In this document: positions 1 through 13,888 of the stretch, one piece after another
How the letters are laid out: each line of letters starts with the position of its first letter
Numbering within the stretch: the stretch's first letter is position 1
Source: Didymodactylos carnosus
Taxonomy: Eukaryota; Rotifera; Eurotatoria; Philodinida; Philodinidae
Length of the DNA: 64,000 nucleotides
Assembly (NCBI GenBank): GCA_905250885.1
Contig: CAJNOQ010000166.1
Coordinates: 1-64,000 of the forward strand
Direction of reading: 5' to 3'
Translations under genes and position numbers: made by a program
The notes under the pieces: generated by a model
What the model was told of the DNA's origin: nothing
What the model saw: the letters and a program-made list of their open reading frames with translations, nothing else
The model's database searches: none

Positions 1-2848
1 GCTCACAACTGATTTTGATTCACTTAGTATCTGTGCTTGTCAATCCTCTTCGGAACCAATGTCAGTAGTTTCGCCTATCATACAACCCTCTCAATCACTT
101 ATCCATATATTGTGCAAATTGAAAGGAACTTCTGATCACGAGTCTGATTTTGCCTACATTTTCCGACGGCACCCAGTTCCCTCATCTACTCTCCAACCGC
201 GGGACTCGATCACAGTTATATCTGCTCGGGATGAAACGTTTTGCCTAGCAGCATATCGATATATCCTGACATTTCTGCTTGTTTTTACCTTATTCGGATT
301 GATCATGCACCGTACCCATCCTTCACGATCTATCCTGAAACTTCAGCTTAGGGAAGCCCATCCTCTTCTTGATCGAGTTTCGTTCTTTCCTAATACTTCC
401 CTCCGTCACCTTATCCGAAATTTCCTAGCACTACACTCGGAGTTCTGGAAATGGAAGTACAAATAGTCTGTCCATCTCCGGATATTCCTCTGTCGGTCAC
501 AGGTTTTCTCGGTTTCACATGGATCTGCTCTCCACTTCTCCTCCTTCGTTTGTAAGTAGCTTACATTTCGTCTACACTCTGATAGTGTTAGACCTCGGTT
601 GTTTTTTATTATTGTTTTTTAAGTCGCCCACACTTCGGGTACTTATACAGGCGACTACGCCTATACCGTCAACACTGTGGTAGTGTTAGACCTTGGGTTT
701 TTTTTGTATTACTTATTACTTTGGGTTTGCAGTTCGCATGCATCCACCACACGTAACACTTTTTATTTTTGTGCTTGCACAACGGATTGCGCAGAAGGTT
801 CCTTCTGTGTCTTCATGTATCCGTACACGATATTTCTTGATTGTCTTTTTTTTATACTGATAACACTATGCTAGTGTATCGTTTCGCTATTTGAAAGACA
901 TATTTAAGCGTTAGATCTTGTATAGAATGACGCACATTTTTTTTTTTTGTACAACCTACGTCCACTTTTCGCTGGATCTTACATATTCATCATCTTTACT
1001 GATGTTGTCAGCCTTTCTTCATTTCCAACCTAATTCTGGTTGTTGATAGTTCCTATCTTTCATTGGTCCAATCCCTATTTGTTCTGGAGTCGTTCATCAA
1101 AATGAATGCATTCTCTCCTCCCTATCATCACCACTTAATTATTGGTGATAGTTCGTTACGTCATGTTCGGACCACTGACTTTCTCTTGTTTCTTGCATCA
1201 TTCCCCTTAAACCATTACCCGGGAAATGGACAGTTAGCAAACTTGACCCACGTTACCAGGGACCTTGCCGAATTGTCAAAAGACTCGGTCCTGCCACGTA
1301 TCAAATTCAACGCCTACCTGATGGTGTTCCTCTGGCTGATCGCATTAAACTACTCGATACCTCAGGTTTCCTCACTGCCCGTTACTACATGTCGTCCTTA
1401 TGCCTCGATGTCGCACACCCATTCCTCCGAATACTTGTTCAAGTGTTTCGCGTTGAAGCACGCATCTTTCCAAACCTAGCACTCGTTATTTATCGTAATT
1501 GGCCCATGCTCTCGATTTTTTTTTATTTGTATTCTTTGTATTATTTTTTAAACCATATCCGCCATTTTACCACTCTATTGTGTTCCATTCTCCTCGTTCC
1601 CTTCTTATCGTTACCAGTTTTATTTTATTTGGTGTCTCTTTCTCTGTCCGACGTCAAGGCCACTGCTTATCTGTCTTCCATGTTCTCAACAATGCATGTT
1701 CTCCCACAATACACAAAACTCAATTAATCATTGTCCAAACTGTTTATTTCTTCCATCCTTCCTTTACAAAACACTCGTACTTCTCATCACTCATTCATTC
1801 CCTTATCATCCACGTTCACATATACTGACCAGTCACACGTAATTTAACAATCCACGTCTGACTCTTCCTGTCTAATTTTTCAAGGTTAGTTAAATTCAAT
1901 TTCTCTAAGGTCATAACAGTTTTTTTTGTTTTTTTTCTCTTGTTTCTTTTTCTCTTTCTTTCTCTCATCACCAACTCTGTATCTCATAATTTCTCACTTT
2001 CTATTATTACCGAATTCTGATTGTTCACTCATCTTCATTATCATCATTCTCGTCATTATCTTTCCATCGCTCGCTGGTTCATCTCTTCTACGTTATTTTA
2101 CCAACCCTTCATCTCACATCATGCCATCTTCATCTTCATCCACGTCATCAGTGCCTGTATCCACTTCCGCTTCTTCACCTCCAAGTACAGCTCCAGCACC
2201 TGCCGACGACGTCGACGAACTTCTCTTTACTGTCTCGTTTCTCGTTACCATCACGTCACACCTCGCTCAATCCGTTCTGCACCTACAACAAGGCGTTACC
2301 GACACATATTTGGCACCACCGTTTTCCCCGAACCAGTATTCTTCGTCACGCATTCAACGTTCACGCGATATTCTTCTCGACCTCACAGCCAACTGCATGA
2401 CGATTCACCACCGCATCATCCATTTTATTCATCTTCATACCACGCTGCGCACTCCACAGCCGAACCGTCGCGTCCCCGTCACCTTTCCACCTCCTCGGTC
2501 ATCGTGCATCACGCCCGAACTCATCTCCCTCGATTAGAACGTTAACTACATCATTCCGCGTATGTTTTTTTTTGTTTTTGTTTGTCTGTTTTTGTTATTT
2601 TTTGTTTCTTTGTGGTTGTTGTTTTTTCCGGTTTCTACCTTCTGTTGTTATGATTAATTTTTCCTCTAGGTTTTTTCGTTTTTCTTTTCGTTGTCTTTGT
2701 CATTTTTTCGGTTGTTTGTCCTTCCCTTCATTTTTCTATATCGCATTTTAATCTTGCACTGTAGCTGTTTCCTTTTCCAATTTTTTTGTTTTTTTACTCT
2801 TGCTCCGCAGTATCCGTGTGAGGGCACTCGGATCTCGGTGGGGGGGTA
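1..2848 (+). mobile_element. Putative internal part of an LTR element (fossil), cut by window edge
   Basis: Pyrimidine-rich, repeat-like sequence lying immediately left of a candidate LTR. An open stretch entering from the left edge and ending near 466 contains one hydrophobic segment near its C-terminus. A second stretch (about 1063-1479) has a GDSSLRHV block reminiscent of SGNH-hydrolase-like domains carried by some retroelements. A third (about 1926-2545) is Ser/Thr/Pro-rich. None could be assigned to a named gag, pol or envelope domain by eye. A G-rich tract at 2838-2846 just before the LTR would serve as polypurine tract. Family is probably Gypsy-like (Metaviridae), judged only from the LTR start. 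The left end lies outside the window, so completeness cannot be judged, and age is unknown. An alternative is an unrelated low-complexity repeat. Confidence 0.33.
574..877. repeat. Three dispersed 15-bp ACACT-N5-AGTGT hairpin repeats
   Basis: The same 15-bp architecture, ACACT then five bases then AGTGT, occurs at 574-588, 672-686 and 863-877. The first two continue with nearly the same flank (TAGACCTYGG followed by a T-run). They look like diverged copies of a short unit inside the repeat region, each able to form a small stem-loop. Confidence 0.5.
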
Positions 2849-3148
2849 TGTGACGATTCTTTGTCACAACCTCTTCTTCCAGTACGTACTTCTGTCGCTA
2901 GGACTACTCTCTTTTGTTTCGTTCTCTCCCTTGTCTGTTTTCGCTCTTTCTTGGCTTTCTTCTTTCGCTGTTCTTATCTTTTGTACATGCAGTAGCAAAT
3001 ATATATTGAATGTTTTTCTTCGGTTAGAGTTAGTTTTTTGTAGTTTGTGATAAAGAGTAGTCGAATAAAAGAGTAATACTACAGATCTTAACGCACGCAT
3101 ACAATCAACTCAAGGACTTATAATTAGAGGAAATATAGGTTCCTCACA
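2849..3148 (+). mobile_element. Candidate LTR, Gypsy-like (fossil)
   Basis: Starts TGTGACG directly after a G-rich purine tract. The first 20 bases (TGTGACGATTCTTTGTCACA) are an imperfect inverted repeat, a common LTR start in metazoan Gypsy elements. AATAAA at 3064-3069 could be its poly(A) signal, and CTCACA near 3148 is a plausible 3' end. Only one LTR is in the window, so neither its exact end nor its age (from LTR divergence) can be read here. Confidence 0.38.
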
Positions 3149-4186
3149 CCCTGAACATTTTTACTTCGTTTCACCATCATTGTGACGTGAAAACTTTAAC
3201 TGATAAACATCGATTTTATTCAATTATTAGTAGATGATAAACTGCATCATTATCATTAAGTTCGTCATATATAGTTATTAGAACTGTTTACTTTTACCGC
3301 ACGTGTTCCTGTAGTTTTCTAGAAAGCACGGGAAGTGTGTTATCTACACACAAATATGTGCAGTAGACTCTTCAGCCCATTGAACGTCTTATTTCCAAAC
3401 AAAAAAACCTAGATCTTCCATCGAAATAATAAGTTCCATCTGTCTCTATACACGTTCACTCGATTCTTTGCAATCGATAATGATGTATGCATAAGAGCAT
3501 ATAAAAGTGATAAATATTTTCTTTTTTTAAGAAAAAACAAGAAAACAGCCATCCGATATGATTTGTTCCAATACCTGACAACAAAACTACGAAAAAAACA
3601 TACATTAGTGCACAACATTGGAAGAAGACAGTGAAATGATAACAACTAAAGAGTAAGATTACAACATAACATCAAAAGCTGTTCGTTTCACTTGTTGAAA
3701 CTCGGTTGTTTTCACGACATCATAAAAGTGTCGTGTGAAATCTGACATATAAAAAATCATCCATAAAACAAAAGTGCACCGGATAAATTATTGCACTCAA
3801 AGCGTTTCAGCAAATAATCCGTTGGAAAAAAGTAAAAAGAAGATTTGTTCTTAATGAATTACTGTTATGAAAAAAAATGGGATAAACATGTGTGAAGTGA
3901 ACAATGAGATTCACATATTTGTACAATTAAGAACTATTACTTTAAAACTCGTTTAAACTCTTCCTTGTCAAGAAAAAATGAGTGACTAATTAAAGAAAAT
4001 TATGCAATAGGTCGGAATTGAAAAATACATTTGTGATAACCAAAGAGCAAAACAATATTTTGAATAGAAATATAGTGAACGAAAATGAGAATAACAGATC
4101 CTATTTTTAACGAAACAGATTACAAAATAAACAAGTAGGACCACCTTATTGAGCAAATTGTTTTTGTGTCATTCTAATTTTTACTA
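3149..4186. other. Intergenic, nothing recognised
   Basis: AT-rich sequence downstream of the TRPM stop codon (that gene reads leftward), so part is probably its 3' UTR. No coding pattern, structured RNA or repeat was recognised. Confidence 0.6.
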
Positions 4187-7100
4187 TTAACTATTTGGTG
4201 AATTTTCATTAATAAAATATATTTGACTTAGATTTGTTCTGCTAGATGCAAGACTATCATCAGTGGAAAAAGAACTGATATTTATATCACTTGGCATCTC
4301 TAACAATGAGATTGTTGTTGTTGATTCATTTTTATTATCTGATAATGAATATCGCCGCTGTTGAATTGTTGTTTGTTGTGTCACATTGCTCTGATTATTT
4401 ACAGTGTTTATTGATAGTTTTCTGTCACGTTTTTTAATGAATTGTCCAATTAGATTGTGTGTGGATTCTTCGGCTGAATGTAGCATATCATGATCTCGAA
4501 TGTTGTTGTCTTTTTCTGCCGTCTTTGTTTCTGATCGTAGAGGTTTCATTTTTTCACATGTTAAACTCGATAAATATTGTACGGGACTGGTGGAACGACT
4601 ATACATACTTGTATCAATTGAATCTGTTATGGACGTATATTCATTTGTTTTAACAACAACGGTTGATACACATGGAACAATTGAATCACGACGATAATGT
4701 TCATTTTCTGATATGTTATTATTCAACAATTTAACGTTTATGTTAAGTTTTTTCAACGCTTTTTCTAATGGCTGTTGTTCACCAAGTCCTATTCGTTCAT
4801 TAACAACAGCTGAAGATATTTTTGATGATGATATACGTTTAGATGAATGACTTTGTGGTTCGGCTGATGACTGTGTCAGGTTTTTTTGTGTATAAAATGG
4901 GTTGAAGGATGTTGATGGTAGCAATGTTAAATCATCTAATGATGAACTATTGTTCATTCTTCCATTAATATTACATGTGCTTATTCTCATTTTTGATGTT
5001 AGTGTTGGCTGAATAATGGATGATTCGTTAAAATCAAATTTAAAAGGAGAAATGCCTTTATTAAATAATATTGGTGAAAGAGATGAGCGCCGTTTTATCT
5101 TTTCAAGGTGTTGATAATATTGTGGTGATATACTATCATTAATTACTACGTTTGAATTGAATCTATTGGATAAACTTTGATGGGAATTACGATCGAGAAC
5201 AGATGGAATTGAAATGTTTTCCATATTAAACTTAAAATTATTGATATTATTTGATTTATGATGAACAGAAGTTTCATATTGATTGTCATCGTTAAAATAA
5301 GAATTTGAAGCAACCTTTTGTCGACACTCGTCTCTTACCAATAATGGCGATGTCGTTTTGAACTGTAATGGAGAACCTGAAGCAATTGTTTGAACACTAG
5401 CGAATATTTGCAAATTTAATTCTTCCAAACGTTGTAAACGCCAATCAAGATTTTGTAAAACAATTTTATGGTGTGTTTCACGTTGATATATATCATCTGT
5501 ACGTAATGCTATACTATCGACTCTGAATAACGAAAGAGATGAATGTAAGCCTAAATTTATTTGATTTCACTTCAATACCTTTCAGCTGTAGTAGCAACTA
5601 GTTCTGCTGTTGTATTTCGCACTAGTTTATCTTTGGCCGCAAAATATTCATCCATATTTTCTTCTTCAAAATCATGAATATCCGACACTTCTTTTTCATT
5701 TAGAAATAATTCTAAAAGAAAAAAAATATTTTTCATGCATGTAACCGTATAACGATTGTTATGCATTTAATTTGCTTACTTAGACCGTGATCAAGCTTTA
5801 ATTTTTGAGATCGACAACAACGATAAAGTAATTTAAGGACAAATAATATATGAGAAATAAATATGAGTGGAGGTGCTAACATTGGCTTAGCTTCATATTT
5901 TAAAACAATAAAATACCGTTGATATTTCCATAATTGATCTGATTGTTTACTGATACGTAAGTAAGTATTATTAAAGGTGGCTATTAGTATACTTAACAAC
6001 AATATATTACAAAATATTAAAAACGCAGTCATTGTTATTGGAGTTATCCAGAACCCAGGTTGACATTCTGGTTCTGAAGATTTTTCGGCTGTACAGGGTG
6101 GATCGATTGTATCCGCTAAACAAAATATATAGGATTATCGATCTTCACAGTAAATCGAGAGAGAAAAAGAATAATTTACCATAAACTTCACCATAAATCT
6201 AAATAGAATGCAGAATTATTTTAATCAGTAACTATTTACATTACATATAGAATTTACCATAAAGTAAGGTTCAATAAATATTTGTTTGACTGAATCCCAT
6301 GTCCATGATCTATCAGGATACCGAATTGCTTGACGTGAGACACCAAATGACATGAGCACAACCAGAATAATAATGATAAAATTAAATAAATCAATTAACT
6401 AAAACATAGAAAAAATAAATACAAACTAACAAGAATATTATATTTCACTTACATTTTGTGCAGCTATGTTAATATAGGGTCCTACTGTTTTGCTTACACT
6501 GATGTAAATCAACAGATGTAAATACCAATAACTAACATCAAGACAATAGAATAAACGACCAATATGAATAGTACGAGGATAAAAACGCAATATAAATCCA
6601 ATACCATACGCTATTAGTGCTAATGTATCAAATATGTGTATAAAATCAGAAAAATACAACTAGAAAACATACACATATTCAACGTAAACTGCAAGCTTCT
6701 AACAGTCACTTGAACTCACAGTTAGTTTTTTTATGAAACGAGGTGATGCAGCAGAACATATCTAAATAGAAAACGAAAAAAGGATCTTCTACTTTTCAAA
6801 GTTTAAAAGAGATTAATATATGCTGAATTACCTCTCTTATGGTATCAAATGCAAATGTTCCCAAGTAAATCGTGACAAGTATTTCTAAAATAATACGGTG
6901 ATATTACTATAACCTTAAGAGATAGTTGAAATACTGTTACCTGGAATGGTTGGCTTAGGAGGAGTGCGTACCAATACCATATATGTGAATAATAAAAGAA
7001 ATATTAAAAAGAATAAAGCATTTTGCCAAAATTTTGTTATCGGAGCATTATAAAATTCATAAAAACGTTCCTTAATAGACAATGTTCGCTTTTTGATATT

Positions 7101-10100
7101 TCCATCACTTTTCGCGGTAGGTAAGTGGAATAGATCCATACTGTGATTATACTTGTCTTTGTTTGATAAACTATGAACAAATCGCCTAATCCAAGGTATA
7201 TTTGTTTCTCTTTGTTTTTGTTGTTGTTTTGATATCGAGGATGTTGTCATCAGTGATTGTGTATGTGTTGGGATACTGTGTATATCCGTTATGGTAGTGG
7301 CAGGAGTGATATTCTTTGAATCGAGCATATCTTTGTATTGGGTAAGTTTCGACGGTGATAGATGTATTGAATCTACTCTACTATTTCGGGACTGTTGTAA
7401 GAAATTCTAGACAAAATAAGAAGGATGAGTGTTTCAAATTAGCTTTTTTTTAAAAACAAAATGCATACATTATCAATAGATGTTTCTTGAACACTTTTTG
7501 AACGACGGGATGAGTCAAAAACCACACCAAGGTTTATACTATCTTCCTCTGTATCATCTTCATCATTATTTGATATTTCTTCATCTTCATGAGTGGCTAA
7601 ATGTTCTTCAGCTGTTTTTGGCATTTGTTGTAATTCTTCGGGAGTTTTAAATTCAATTCGAAATACAAGTGGTGGAAATAGAATTGCACCGATCACCTAT
7701 TAACACAATAAGAAATAGATCGCAAACGTCAGATAAATATTGTATATTTACATAAATAAAACTATAACGTCGTATGTTCATGCCTCCCATCCATAGATCG
7801 TTTAATAACATTTGACAGCATTTGTGAGCAACAAATTCCTGATGATGTGCTATGACAGCCAACGAAAGACAGGTCCAATCGCTCCAATTTCTTAATTCAT
7901 ATGTCAATAACTGACACGTTTTATCGTCATTATCTTTATAGCATTGTTCAAGAATTCCCAACGCCAGTTGACGAAATTGTTCAGCATAATTTCCCAATTC
8001 TGTAGACACTTCAACTTCTAACTCATCTTCATCGGCTTCTTGCGACAATGATTTATTTAATCTTGTAGCTACTAACGCCTTTGCCATAGCTTCTTCTCCT
8101 CTTTGCCACATAAATATTGCCATCTGATGACGTTTCATTAATACAGCCCACAATAATAATTCGTTATAAGGATATGGAAAAGTATCATCGATTTCACTTC
8201 TTGTTCGCTGGCATAAAAAATAATGATTTATTTATGTCTTGTGATAGAAAGAACAGTCATTTACCTTCATTTTGGTCTTTACACTCAAGTTAAGATAACG
8301 ATAACGAAAACGACGACGAGTATAGTTGGAACGATAACCTGTAGCAATAAATAGTTATAGAAAATAATTTCAATTCAGATTTACTTTATCTATTTTCTTA
8401 CCATGACCCATTAACTTTTCAATAACTAAACCAATATCTGGCAATGTATATTGGCCAAGACTTAGAGTCTAAATAAAAAATATATTAATGTTTTCTATTT
8501 GAGACTTTACTTATTTTTTACTTTTCTTAATTTTCGAATATCTTTCATGACGAAATGAATCGTATTTGGCGGTCCTTCCTTCTACAAAAAAAGGAAAGCA
8601 AGGATAACTAATAAAACAATGACTACACAATACACCTTACCGTGTTGTAAAGTTCTTCTAAACGAGATATGGTTAAAAATTTTTGCATGTATATCCCATT
8701 TTCAAGTAATAGCTGAACAAATTCCACTTTATCATGTATAAGTGCCGACATCATGATTTGATATAGTTCATCTTCTACCCATTGATGACCATGATAAAAG
8801 TAATTTCGAGCAATATCAACACGATTCCAATGTAGCGCTAACATTAACTGATCAATCTGTGATGATCCCTGACCTATATAAAGAGAGAAAAAAGGTAGAA
8901 TATAGCTATGTACAAGGATGATTAGATGTTTCATACTTCGAAGAAGAGCAGTTAATATTGCCAAATCAATATCCTGCGATTCTTCGCCCATTCGAAAGAC
9001 AGTTATCTTAAGAAAGACAAAACTCGATTTAAAAAAAGTGTTCACAATTTCTTAGTTTAACTTACAAGATCTTTACGTTTGACGCATAGCATCAATTCAA
9101 TAAACAAATTTTCCGCTTGTTTCCGTGTATAACCAAACGTTTTAATGATTGTTTGAATTAATTGTTCTCGAATTTCATGTGCCATCGTACTGAAACAAAA
9201 GAGTAGTGCCACTATTAAACAAATATATTCAAATGTTTTTTGAGTACTCTACCCATCATCTCTGGCATAATGATGAGTGAATGCAATAAGATCTGCAGCA
9301 CGGCCCGAACCGTCACACACGACAACTGGTACCGGAGGAATATCAGTAACATTTTCAAGCACCATGCGAATTGTATTAGTTCCACCTATTATCGTATACG
9401 TCTTTTTTAGAAAATAACTTCTAATATAAATAATTCATTCTTATTTACCTTCGACCACAACACAAACAACAGGAATAGTTGCGTTTTTTGCATGACCAGC
9501 TAAATAAAAACAACAAGATACAAGAAAGCTCATAATAGAGTACTATAATCACACGAAACTTCTACTATACAAGCATTGTTTTGTATCGCTTTTAAAACAG
9601 TATCCGAACTTTAATATGATTTCTTGAGATTAGAAGATCCGCATGAAGCGACGGGATGTCAAACAATCAATACATAACACACGATTTCAGACAAGGAAGA
9701 AGATCTCGCATTGTGGCTACTGTTGGCGATGTATCGTGCTATCAAGTCAGACCTGTCAGTTTCATCTAGCTCTTCTAGTGAATTGTACCGAAGTACTTGA
9801 GACAAGTACATCGTTTGCGTAATGGAACCGGCAGGTACTTGTCTTTTTTCAGATATAAATTTACTTGTTGTAAGTATTTGATTTTTTACTCAACAAGTAC
9901 TTTCACAAAGTATGTCGTAGCAATAGAACGAAGTATTGCAATCTTTACGACGTTCTTACAAAAGTTCATGATAAATAAGTAATTTTGAAAATAATGACTA
10001 GTTTTTCCAAGCACTTATTAAATAACCGGATCAATTAGTTCACTAGGAACGAGCTCTGATCTGCCTGCAAACGGCAGTTTTTGAAGATGATGATCCTCTG

Positions 10101-11828
10101 ACTAGTTATCAAACTACAGCTCTGACCAGTAGGCTGGTCTGATGCACAGTTTTTCCATTGAATTGTATATACTTTCATACATTAGCTTCCTGAAAAGCCA
10201 GAGGACCATGTCTTATGTCACAATGTAGTAAATGTGCCATCCGACGGATAACTAGAGATAAACGAACGGAAGTAATTTGTTCAAATTCGAACATATCACC
10301 TTTGAAGTGAGTTACGAACAACATAGCTGTTAAGCCAAACTGCTTTGACAATAGAAGCAACACTTAACGATGATAAACACGTGAAATAGACGTACTCATA
10401 TGAGTTTTGTTTGAATCAATTAAATGGAGGTCGTGAATTGAATTAGCTAAAATGATTTCCAGTGAAAGATAAATTTCGAACATTCTATACCCTCATTCTC
10501 ACAGGCTCGTAGTATTTTATAAAGTCACTACAACATCATTTATAATCAGCAATTAAATTATGTCATTTATCATAAGATATCGAAAATAAAAATACTTACG
10601 AATATTCATTGATCTCTGTCTAGACAAAAAACGTTCAAATTTTTTTCGTAATACAACTTCGCCTCCAAATTTTCCCGTTGTTCCATTATCTGCCAAGAGA
10701 AAATAATAATGATTACTGTTCAATGTAGCACAATTTTTTGTTGCAGTTGCCATCGAATGATATGAAACAAGTTTCTTAAAAGTATAAACTAAATTAAATT
10801 AAAAAGTTTCATGATATGAAAGACAAAATACGCATACATTTGCTCCAACAAAATTTTCACGGCCTTCCACCACACCCCAGGGTGCAAAACCAATGACAAC
10901 AATATCTGATTTAGCTTTTGGTGATTTGACAAAAAGAGCATCACCAACATGTTTAACGACACCTTTAAAAATAATAACAACGATATATAAAACAATAATG
11001 ACAACCTGTCTTCTCAACGATTACCAGTATTTGTTCCGTTAGTGATTATCCACGCTCCCGTGGTTTTGGCAGCTCGAAATAGGCCCTTTTTTAATACACG
11101 TTTTAACTTGGGTTGAAGTTCAAAGTTGGCAATACCGCCATCAATTGATATGACTAAACGTGGCAATTTCAAATTCCATTCTTTAACGAATAATTTTAAA
11201 ACAAGATCTGGTCGAGTATCGTGGGATAATCTCACATACTGAAAATATGCTTATTGCTATCATGTACATATTATCTTAGGACTGACGCATGTACCTGTGC
11301 TTTTGTTGGATGCTGTTGCCCTTCGAATTCGATTGTACCATCTGAAATGTTAAAAGCATATCATTACAGAACAGAAAAAAAGCCAAAAATATTACATACA
11401 AGCATCGGTTTGATAAGTTTTTGTATGTTTTTGTACTGACCATTTTTCATTCGTCGATAAGAAATTATAATCGATACTACCACACTGAACATCATGTCGA
11501 GAATAGGTTTTTCCACAGTAACAACTAAAATAGAAAAAAACATGTCCAGTTTGGCCTAGTTATCAACTTTTAGTTCAACCCAGTACCAATCTGGTTGACT
11601 CGAAACTGGTATAAATTTGATACATTCACGTTTTTTAAATGATCGTTGTATCCAAGATAAATTACCAACATTATCCAACTGAAAAAAGTAATAAAGGAAG
11701 AAACGAAGAATAATGATTATTTACACTGAGATATTGAAATAATACTTTTTGTAAAAAGAGAGAGGCAATTTATCTAGTAGATCAATTATAACAACGAAAA
11801 GTAATGTAGTACTAACGTCTAAACGCAT
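4187..11828 (-). CDS. TRPM-family cation channel (TRPM1/3-like), many exons
   Basis: Non-selective cation channel subunit of the melastatin TRP family. The N-terminal TRPM homology region is seen as [19 protein letters not shown] (about 11600-11678), [10 protein letters not shown] and NFELQPKLK with [14 protein letters not shown] (11014-11235), HVGDALF and GFAPWGV (about 10850-11000), and [14 protein letters not shown] (about 10690). Next come [20 protein letters not shown] with LLLENG (8660-8870) and [20 protein letters not shown] (about 7800-7870). Membrane helices run from about 7030 to 5830, with pore-region [16 protein letters not shown] and TRP-helix [13 protein letters not shown] coiled-coil start ([17 protein letters not shown]) opens the last exon (4187-5522), which encodes a Ser/Asn-rich tail of about 410 residues with no alpha-kinase. 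Start: exon 1 is only 12 nt (MRLD, 11817-11828), spliced in phase to the conserved WIQRSF exon; an upstream exon cannot be excluded. A roughly 1.1-kb intron lies at about 9500-10595; most others are 50-70 bp. Confidence 0.93.
9785..9920. repeat. Cluster of AAGTACTTG-type palindromes in the large TRPM intron
   Basis: Several copies of GTACTTG or its complement occur close together (GTACTTGAGACAAGTAC near 9795, GGTACTTG near 9834, ACTTGTTG and CAACAAGTACTT near 9860-9910). They lie inside the only long intron of the channel gene. This suggests a decayed palindrome-rich insertion, but no terminal repeats or target duplication could be defined. Confidence 0.3.
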
Positions 11829-13888
11829 TTTGAAATTAGTTTTGATTTATAGTTCCAATACTAATCAGACAATCTTATCTGTTAAAACAAATGTCTGTTT
11901 GTTAAAAATATTTCGTACCATAATGCACCTTGGTTTTTCTATGTAATCCTCTTATGTCTTTTCATATTATAATCAAAAGTAGCGGACGCATCTAGATAAT
12001 TAACTTTACGTCCTTTCAAATATGTTTTTTCTTTGTAGAAAATTAAATCATATGCTATCTCAAACCCAAACACTATTTAATTTAATTTGAAAAAAAAAAA
12101 AGAGCGTGTGACTAACGTTTCTTCCTTCCGTTTTTTCACTAGCATGTAACGTAGAAGGTTGCTTATAATATTAATAATTTAATGAACGAAATAAATTAGA
12201 CATGCAAACTATCTGCTAACCGATGCCTTCCCTATAATAAGGCTATGGTAGAGCGATTATCATCTTTTCACTCATAAAAATAACTAGAACCCTCTTCTAA
12301 CGTCGAGTTCTAAAGATAAGTTAAGTAGAATTAAATCCAGATATAATTTCATGTAGCTTCTTCGAAACTTACACGGTGTAAAAGTTGTAAGATTTCACTA
12401 ATCCTCCCTTCCTAGAATAGAAAATCATGTGTTCTATTTTGTCCGACAAGTCAAACATTTTTTTGCTTGCTAGCATAACGGCAAAAAGTACACCTTAGAT
12501 TAACGTTAGTATTGTTGCAGTATAATATTTTACTATTTTCATTGTCTGTTTGAAAGAAAAATAAATGTGCTTCAACAGCATTCTGCCAAGATTATACGTA
12601 TGTAAAAATAATTCTTTTAATATGAATTTTATTACGGCAAAGTTTTAAGAGTAATCTCTACGGAAAGTTAGCTAAATGATGCGTAGATAAAATTAGATCA
12701 TAAAACGACACAAATTTATTAAGCTATGGTCCAAAAGCACAATTCCACTAAACTTTTCGTTTTCATCCTTTTTATTAAAAAGTATTCTGTTAATACTGAT
12801 TTTTATCCGAAATCATCAAGTACATGATTCTATCGTACATTAAGACAGAGATGTCGAGAGCGCGGGGTTGTAGGAGAGTGCGGGAGCGGGTTATGCCTCT
12901 CCTGCTTTTGGAAAACAATTCCTCTTTAACAATCTCTTCTTCCCCAAGAATTTTGTCTGAGCTCTTGCCAAGATTTGGTAACCAATCTAATCAAAATTTA
13001 ACAAACACATGCTTTCTTTGTCTCCTAAAATAGTTGAGAGCAAAATTTTTCTTCCACTTTTCTTTAATGAGAAAAAAAGCTCAAATTGATATCAGCATTA
13101 TCATTTAGTTATTGTGTTGAAATTATGATGATAGATAATGTTGTGTTCTATAGTTTTCTCTCAAATAAATTTACACCCCTCCTACTTTTTTTCTCCCGCC
13201 ACACCCCTGTGTATTCGTGAAACACGATAAAAAAATTCACACTATCTCAAAGGAAAAATGTTTTTGATCCTTCCTCTATCCAATCCAGGATGTCTTGTAT
13301 TACTCTTGCATTCAGATCTTGAAAAGTTTTAACTTGAAATCTCATACTTTCTGTGTCAGGTGTAGAAAAAAGTGGAAAAATAAGTGTTGCGCTCATATTT
13401 TAGCCAATTTGCTCATAATGCTTGTTTTTTCTACTTTGTACTTACCTCAAACGTTGGAAAAGCCATTACTGTTGACGACCAACCAAATCAAATTAACTAA
13501 TAAGTCCAAATACAAATAAAGCTATCTCAACTACGGTTAGTTGTAAACTTTTGGAAAATATGTGTTGATGAATTAAGTAATAATATGAATTTTTGCAAGA
13601 ATGATCGAACAGTGATGACATGATAAAGAAGAAAATAAAAAAGGAAAATGAATATAAAGTATGACAGTGGCACACTACTGATCAACAGTCACAATGATGA
13701 TGGATTTGATTCAGCACATCACACAATAACTAAACCTTTCTGGAAATAAAAAAAGAGTTATCTACAAAACGAATACAGAAAAAAGATATGTAAAATTCTG
13801 AAAACTGAACTATGTGTAAAGAACAACATATCCGGCTTAATTTTTTTTTCTTCTCTTCTCTTCTTTATAATGCGTTAAATATTTTTTC
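11829..13888. other. Intergenic, nothing recognised
   Basis: Region upstream of the TRPM gene, likely including its promoter. No conserved coding pattern, RNA gene or clear repeat end was recognised. Confidence 0.55.

Noticed and set aside
3409-3645. Minus-strand frame downstream of TRPM
   Set aside because: Lies in the presumed 3' UTR, no conserved pattern, composition-driven.
10040-10125. GAGCTCTG words in the TRPM intron resembling the end of hAT-type MITE family A
   Set aside because: Only 8 bp match, with no partner end and no duplication; likely coincidence.
12824-13033. Small plus-strand frame in a locally GC-richer patch
   Set aside because: No homologous motif, no splice context, product is unremarkable; judged noise.
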